Origin: Sweltsa coloradensis
Taxonomy: Eukaryota; Arthropoda; Insecta; Plecoptera; Chloroperlidae
Direction: 5' to 3'
DNA length: 64,000 nucleotides
NCBI GenBank assembly: GCA_024449915.1
Contig: JAMZAV010001437.1
Location: forward strand, 98,563-162,562
Position numbers and translations under genes: made by a program. Of this stretch, positions 57,721 to 64,000 are shown piece after piece (the first letter of the stretch is position 1; each line of letters starts with the position of its first letter). The notes beneath the pieces were generated by a model. That model ran no database searches. It saw only the letters and a program-made list of their open reading frames with translations, and was not told the origin of the DNA.

Positions 57721-57834
57721 TTAATATAAAAAAAAAATCACAAATTTCAAATTGTTAAGGTCGAAAGTAAAATTATGAAGAAAAAGTTATGCCTTATAAA
57801 GGGATAAACAATTTAGATGATCAGTGATTGTCTT

Positions 57835-58090
57835 AGAAGTGAAAGAGAAAACATAATATGAAAATTGCCAGAGACTGGAATCGATCCCGCTACTTTGTGA
57901 AGTCCCAGTTGTGTGAAGTCAGAGGCGGGGATCGAACCTACTACCTGCACCACCTACCATTCTAGTCCGAGCAGTTTCCTATGTAGGTGATCATTGATTT
58001 GTCTAAGAAGAGGAAAAGAAACCATTATACTATGTAGGATTGACGATGCCAATAATAGAACCTCCTACCCAAGAAGTTGGGAGTTGTGTT
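57835..58090 (-). repeat. Outlying units of the B-box array
   Basis: AAGTGAAAGAGAAAACATAA, CAGAGACTGGAATCGATCCC, CTACTTTGTGAAGTC and GGCGGGGATCGAACCTACTA repeat the array pattern, more diverged. Confidence 0.75.
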
Positions 58091-58277
58091 CAAGGCAGGC
58101 CATCCGTTTGAATAATGACAAATATGTGTTCAAGTTGGGTAACCTCCATGAAGTATACAATCGAAAAGCAAGCCCCAAGTTTTATATTTTTATTAATTTT
58201 TCCATATTTAAAAAATGAACTACGCATTCTGGATCTGGACCTTCCTATTCTGTACACGAACTATAGGGAAGCCTCGC

Positions 58278-59190
58278 GTGACGTCACAGCTCGCCGGAAA
58301 GTGGCCGCGAACCGAACTGATGGACAAGCAGCCTCATTTCGAAAGTTGACGCCTGGTGAACGGCTCAACAAAGATCACGCTCTAACTTTTATCCTATTCA
58401 TTATTTGGACAAAGCTTAAGAGGAATTAATATTTAGCAAACATATGATTCCTTCTAATGGCGATTATCTCGAACTTTTTAACAGAACCGTTAGCTTGTTA
58501 TAACAAGTTACGCATTATAAATGACAAATTTATCAACAACTTTAAGTCTTCTCAACTTCAATTGATAAAAAACTACTGAACGGATTTCAACAAGAATTCT
58601 CTCTAAATATGCATCTAACTAATAAGAAAAGACATAAGTAAACTTTCTCGATAGAAAATGCACTGAACGAAATTTTACAGCATAGCCTGCAGTTTTTCAC
58701 GGCTCATCCGCACGTCAAAAGCGCGTATTTTAGATGAAAACACATACCATGCATATTACCCCATGCTATAAATTTTCGTTCTGTGCACTTTCTATCTAGA
58801 AAGTTTATTTATTTCTTGTCTAAACAGTCCGATGAATATTTTGAAAGAGGTCTTCTCAAAATCCGATCACTAGGTTTTTGTCAATTGAAGTTGTTTTATT
58901 TAATTTCATAAAAAACAAGTAACAGTTTAAAATGTTATTTCAATACGCACATCGATATAACACGTTAACGTCTGTCTAAAAATTCAAAATAATTGCTATT
59001 AGAAGGAATGATAAATTTGCTAAATATTATTCCTCTTAAGTTTTTTCCCAAAAATGAACAGGGTAAAAGTTAGAGCGTGATAAGTTGTGCGACGTTCAGC
59101 AGGCGTCCACTTGCAAAACGATGGTTGCTTGTCCATCAGTTGGGCTCTAAGCGGAGAATACCCCTCATTCTCCTCGATTTGTGACGTAGG
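58278..59190. mobile_element. Large foldback element: roughly 430 bp inverted arms
   Basis: Matching pairs include GATCACGCTCTAACTTTTA (58373) with TAAAAGTTAGAGCGTGAT (59061), CTGATGGACAAGCA (58318) with TGCTTGTCCATCAG (59128), TTCCTCTTAA/TTAAGAGGAA, and ACGTCACA with TGTGACGT at the outer ends. Centre about 58700-58740. Noncoding. Outer limits approximate. Confidence 0.85.
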
Positions 59191-59395
59191 TGCTAGTAGC
59201 CTATTGTTTTGACCTAGTCTAGAAACGAAAGTTGACGTTCAAACTTTGAATTTGCAAGAAACCTACAAGTACCACTAACCATTTGTTGGAAATTAAGCAA
59301 TAACAATAAAATAGAATTCTCAACGTGGATCCAATTTTAATTTAATTCTCCAAGGGGGTGTGTGGGGGGGGGGTTAAGTATTCAAGAGTTCTTAC

Positions 59396-59530
59396 CTTCA
59401 TGTAGCTTGTCGTCAGGGCGTGCTGGTTATGTATGGTGGCGTGGTACTGGCCCCAGGTCCTTGGATCATCCTTGACCCCCTCATGGCGTTGACATGGTGG
59501 CTGGTGAGTGGCAGACATCAACAGGTAAGC
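59396..59530 (-). ncRNA. Minus-strand tandem exon-like unit 1
   Basis: On the minus strand: after TTGTTCCAG (acceptor at 59531-59533), body with GATGTCTGCCACTCACC, GAGGGGGTCAAGGATGA, GACCTGGGGCCAGTACCAC and CGCCCTGACGAC, then GTAAGA donor (59395-59390). One frame is open (MSATHQPPCQRHEG...), but indels in the sister units destroy it, so coding is doubtful. A C-run follows the donor, as in unit 2. Confidence 0.5.
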
Positions 59531-59934
59531 TGGAACAAGGGAAACACCACAATTAGTTTTGACATCAATGAGTTAAAATTGTGACATGTTATGGGCAATC
59601 TTGAAGCAAATTATTCATGATGATGCTTTGAACTATGGAGACTGAAAGAATGGTATACTATTATTTTAAGTAGTCTACTCCTATCAAAAATGCATAGAAG
59701 TCCACATACTAGCGCAGATTGGGAAATGCGACACCCAAAAAGCACTATAAAAAAAAAGTAAAAAAAGAAACTTCAAAAAGTCACTATAATGATTAAAATA
59801 ATATGTGTATACTTGCAAGAAACCTACAAAGATCCAAATTACTTTTTGTTGGAAATATCAAGCAATAGGAAATTTTTAAAACAAGCATTTTTTTAAATAT
59901 TGGGGGGGGGGGGGGGGTATTCAAGAGTACTTGC

Positions 59935-60066
59935 CTGGCAGAAGCTGGTCGTCAGGGCGTTGCTGGTGGTGTATGGTGGTGTGGTAGAGGCCCCAGGTCT
60001 TCGTCATGCCTGACCCCCTCCACCTCCAGCAAGGATGTGATGAGTGGCAGACATCAGTTGGTTGGA
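59935..60066 (-). ncRNA. Minus-strand tandem exon-like unit 2
   Basis: Homologous to unit 1 (GATGTCTGCCACTCATCAC, GAGGGGGTCAGGCATGACG, GACCTGGGGCCTCTACCAC, CGCCCTGACGACCAGC). Acceptor CTTTGTTCCAG; the donor is GCAAGT, a GC-type 5' splice site. Intron edges are homologous too. Confidence 0.5.
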
Positions 60067-60533
60067 CTGGAACAAAGAAAACAATTAAAATTAGTTTTTT
60101 TACAGCTGTGCATTATAATAATATAGGTAATTTGGGTGTGGCCACAGAACTTTTCACAGCTCGAATTTGAGCTAAAAGTTATTCGACTATTTGCCTTGTT
60201 TATAACAAACCTCCACATTCACTGCTCATTATCCAATTACTTGTGAACTATTATTTCCAAAGCAGTTAAGAGTTAATTCTTAAACCTCTGTACTTATTAC
60301 AAGAAAACTACAAGATGGACTGACCTAACTATTGGTTGGAAATATCAAGCTGTAACAATAGGGTGTCGGTGTAACATCAGTTTGTGAATTATTATTTTTA
60401 AACGAGTCATGAGTTGAACCTAGAACCTACTTTGATTGGAAAAACCTACATTATCAGCTAACTATTTGTTAGAAATATAAAAGTTATTTCAATAATAGAC
60501 AATAGTGAATAATTGTGAATTACGAGTACTTGC

Positions 60534-60644
60534 CTGCTAGGAGCTCGTCATTGTGCGTCAGTGAGGTCATCACCCCAGGGCCCGAGTCATCCTCGACCCC
60601 TCCAGGCACTGACGTGTTGAGTGGCAGACATCGACAACGGTGGA
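60534..60644 (-). ncRNA. Minus-strand tandem exon-like unit 3, acceptor mutated
   Basis: GATGTCTGCCACTCAACAC, GAGGGGTCGAGGATGAC, CCCTGGGGTGATGACC, donor GCAAGT. The acceptor TTCCAG of the sisters is TTCCGG here, so this unit may be skipped or silent. Confidence 0.45.
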
Positions 60645-62690
60645 CCGGAACATGGAAAACAAAACAATTAAATATATTATATTTATAATCCATGACTTAT
60701 CACATGGGCGACCTTGACTTTATTTTATTTTTACTTTGATCGTGTCGCAAATTTCATGATTATACTCAAGAGTAGATAATTACCTGGTAAACTATACTAG
60801 CACGTAGCCTACCTCTATTTAAACTCTAGATCACCACTGTTTAAGTCTACGTTCCATTCAAAAATGAAGTTGAACACAAGTTTGATTTGTCGTTTTGTGT
60901 TTAGTGAAATATAATTGTTTCAAATTATCTGGTCGATGTTTTTTTCTTTTTGCTGGTTCGATACAAATGTTAGGATCACGTAATGTTGAAGTACATACTA
61001 AGACGTTTCACACAAATTAAATCAATTTATTTGTGTCGCAACAGTTCACCAACAACGACATTCCGCACAATCTATCAATGAATCACGGACGAACGCGCAC
61101 TGTCGCGGAACTGGTGGCCAACGACATTGATAAGAAAGATCAGAGACAAAATTAAGTTGAAAGTCATAGTGGATTACGGTTACTAACGGTTACTATGTTT
61201 GCTGCTGCGAGGATAATCGAGACGTGAACTTGGAAGATGCAACGCGCAGTAACCAAACCCTCGTACCTAGTTCCATTTACGATTCCCCTGCACTTAACAG
61301 TTTAGTAGCCAGAGAAATATATCAAGTTTACAGTCTTATTTTATTATTTCACCAAACAAATATTACGAAATGAAATAATTTTGCAAAATATACGATGAAA
61401 AATCTGAGAAGTATTTTCAAAGTAGTAGTAAAGTGAAAATATCGACGTCACACACGCAGGCAACGAGATTACGTTTAACTTATTACACAAAATGAATATC
61501 ACGGATACAAATTTTGTACAATGTAGAAACGATGGAAAATAGTAGTCGAATTTTCAAAATAGGAGCAAAGTGAATTAAAATATCGGCGTCAACGAGACAG
61601 ATAGTGATTCATCAGATAGCAAACATTCGCTGTGACCTGCGACTGGTTTTGGCATTCGTACGAGATATAATTAGTTTTGACAAGATTGCGTTCACAATCT
61701 CGTAGATTTACAGATGGATCGCTTTAATTTTAATGGTATTAGATTCGTGATGAGTGAACAGTGATGAGTGAAGAGGTCGAAGATAGTTTTCCATACGTGT
61801 CCGTCCAAACAGCATTAGAGTACGGTGTTGAAAGAGTCTTACTTCAAATCAAAATGAAAAACCTGAATGCGATTCAAAGTAGGTGTGGAGAGGCTTCCAA
61901 GGCTGAGGCAAGCCTTCATGCCCAAAAGTGAAAAATGAAGTTCCAAAAGGGGGAAAAAACAAGCTAATAGTTCACTTTATAATCGTGCACTATAAATTAG
62001 ATCACAATGCATGGCCGATAGACAAATCTAGGTTTTGAAAACTTAATTTCAAACTTGAATTGATCTCCTGTTTTAATATTTAATTTTGATTGTAAAATAA
62101 ATTCCAAAATTTGGGTGCAAACAAAGAACATGTGGCATTCGACCTTGCCACGACCTTCTAACGGATAAATTTGTTAATTTCTGTGCTTGAAACTTGTACG
62201 AAGCATGTCTGCGTTACATTGGTTGTAAAAACTAAAAAGTACCTAATAAATACGACATGTTATTGCTTTTTGGAACGTACTAGTTTAAAATGGTAAACCA
62301 TGTTTGTATAAACCATGCACAAGTGAACTTCCCTACAACACACGCAACAGTTGAATGAGAGCTGTCTAAAACGTAAATATTAGTTTATCACATCGCATTT
62401 AAATAAAACACAATTAACTACTAAAATACAAACTTATTACATTGGTAGCACAAACAATTCAAGCACTTTTTAAATGCCTTTCTAATAATATAGCGCACTT
62501 GGGCTTATGTGACATGTTAAGTCATTGCCATCGTGAATTTAATTACACTGTGAAGCAAAAGCTAGCTAAAATATTGAATTAATTGAAATCAAATCAAGTT
62601 CAAATTAGAATAGCAAATATACATGCAATATAACAATGTACTAATAAAGTGAATGGAATGCATTACAACACAAGTAGGTAAGACTCTTAC
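60645..62690. other. No gene seen
   Basis: AT-rich DNA between the tandem units and the upstream exon candidate. No TAGGCCTA. No structure found. Confidence 0.5.
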
Positions 62691-62830
62691 CTGTAGAGAT
62701 GTGCAGAGCGACTGTCTCCGAGGTCTCGAGCTGGCTGACTGATGATGACGCGGGGTCGACTGCAGCCACCTCACCTCGGTATTACGACGTAGCTGCCTCC
62801 ACAGCTGGGTTGCCAGGCGGGACTAGAGGC
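62691..62830 (-). ncRNA. Candidate 5' exon of the minus-strand transcript
   Basis: GC-rich island in AT-rich DNA ending, on the minus strand, at CATCTCTACAG followed by GTAAGAGTCT (donor at 62690). No acceptor is needed if this is the first exon. No recognisable protein. Its connection to the units at 59.4-60.6 kb is inferred from position and strand. Confidence 0.4.
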
Positions 62831-63109
62831 AACTACAATCACCTAATGTCATGGGAGTTACACTTACAGTCATGAAAACCATCTTTCCAAAAATTACTAA
62901 TTCATTATTGAGAATTTTACGAGAAGAAAACTAAAAAGCTCACAAGAGGTCAACCTCGGCTTTATTCCATACAATCAATGATGATGATTTTTGATGATGA
63001 ATGAATGGAGAATGAATAACAAGATTTCGACCTAGAAGCAGTTATCAATATTTTCCCATGTTTCTTGTTCTTGTGCGTAAAACATCAAAACACGGGAATT
63101 CCAAAAAAT

Positions 63110-64000
63110 TGGTCAAAGTTTGAGGCAGGGACGACGCTTAGGGGTGGCGAGGGACGAAAATTGCCCCTACTCCCCCCGCGGAACTTCTCCACCTTTTGTC
63201 ACCCCATATTTCAAATGAAATTTTATATTTTATATTATTTATTATTTACTATTTATCAACAACAGGGTTGTACCCCACAATTTTATTGTGCTATAACATA
63301 CCAGATAAGTCTAAATTAACTAAGTGGAATAAGAAGGTACGTGTAGGGTGAAGTTAGCCCCACCCCCATGTGGAAATGTCCCATTATTTACACCTGGATC
63401 GTTTGTGCTCGTTTGTGTACAAACGATGTGGCCACAATTGAATAAAATTCCGGGGGAGGGGAAAACTTCACAGGAAGTTAGCCCACCTAATCTAAAATAT
63501 CACAATCTGTGCACTTGTGACGCTTGTGTATCGTTTGTGCATGCATTCACTTCGTCTGTTCACATTACGATTTAGTTTTAATTGAAGAAAATTCCTGGGG
63601 GCGGGGTGGCGGGGGTATTTTGCTTCACGCGAAGTTAGCCCTCATGCGGAAATGTAATTTTTTTACACCGATATCGTTTGTGCATCGTTTGTGCACATTT
63701 GTTTACGCATCATTCATATCGTTTATGAAAAACTTTGTCTTTGTAGTTTCACAGGAAGATGGCACCCCCCCCCCATCCCCAACCCGGAGTTTTATTTAAT
63801 TTCAGCCACGTCTTTGTGCACAAACGAAATGAAAGCGTGCACAAACGATGCACGAGCGATACAGATGCAAACATTTATTTTTTCCCAGGGCTGGGGAGGA
63901 GAGTGACAAACTTTACGTGATGCTAACCCCCCCCCCCCCCCCATAACTTTCCTCAGAGGTTACAGAATGCGAATCATGTAATTTTTTCCGAGGGGGCAGA
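63110..64000. repeat. Diverged repeat rich in CGTTTGTGC, runs off the window
   Basis: ATCGTTTGTGC or close variants occur at about 63400, 63411, 63531, 63675 and 63685, and as GCACAAACGA at about 63818-63858. Blocks CACAGGAAGTTAGCCC and AAAATTCC.GGGG recur between them at 130-200 bp spacing. The inverted copies at the right suggest either palindromic arms or two element ends. G/C runs abundant. No coding frame is credible. Confidence 0.55.

Overview
The window is invertebrate metazoan nuclear DNA: AT-rich, split genes with canonical GT-AG introns, and a very high load of short transposable elements. Two conserved protein genes are recognisable, both on the + strand. The first is the 3' three coding exons of a Rac-type Rho GTPase (503-2729; the exon(s) for residues 1-36 lie left of the window). 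The second is a complete but locally damaged STRAP/unrip WD40 gene (10257-24529, seven exons, one of which is broken). The abundance of TAGGCCTA and the repeat types suggest a marine invertebrate; an echinoderm or similar is my impression only, and the sequence does not fix the species.

Layout. 1-2.8 kb: Rac exons with a tRNA-derived SINE in the last intron. 2.8-10.2 kb: Rac 3' flank, two MITEs and one unassigned GC-rich open exon at 7997-8366. 10.2-24.5 kb: STRAP, whose 8.6 kb third intron carries two tandem Helitron-like copies (one interrupted by a hAT MITE), a 0.66 kb foldback and a 0.7 kb hAT-like element; later introns hold another hAT-like element and the RNase H end of a LINE. 24.5-36.5 kb: no host protein gene; foldbacks, MITEs, a block with anomalous homopolymers (about 30.33-31.79 kb) that looks like poor base calling, and a Helitron-like copy. 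36.6-41.0 kb: a hAT MITE followed by a dead CR1-like LINE with an unusual SAP + PHD + endonuclease N-terminus. 42.7-45.9 kb: three tandem exon-like units with splice sites plus a putative terminal exon (+ strand, apparently noncoding). 46-52.7 kb: mostly unannotated AT-rich DNA, short hairpins and foldbacks. 52.7-62.8 kb: a possible minus-strand noncoding transcript with its own three tandem exon-like units; its presumed intron contains an array of roughly 110 bp units carrying a reversed tRNA B-box, itself hit by a Harbinger-type MITE and a piggyBac-derived element, and followed by a 0.9 kb foldback. 63.1-64 kb: a diverged repeat rich in CGTTTGTGC that probably runs out of the window.

The most interesting signal cuts across all of this. 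The octamer TAGGCCTA, or its core AGGCCT, occurs about 65 times by eye, against roughly six expected from base composition. In three places where homologous repeat copies can be compared, it is a precise six-base presence/absence difference in which TA becomes TA-GGCC-TA. Length variants (TAGGGCCTA, TAGGCCCTA, TAGCCTA, TAGGCTA) are also common. This is what excision footprints of TA-targeting transposons with GG...CC ends would look like, and TA-flanked MITEs with GGG...CCC ends are present in the window.
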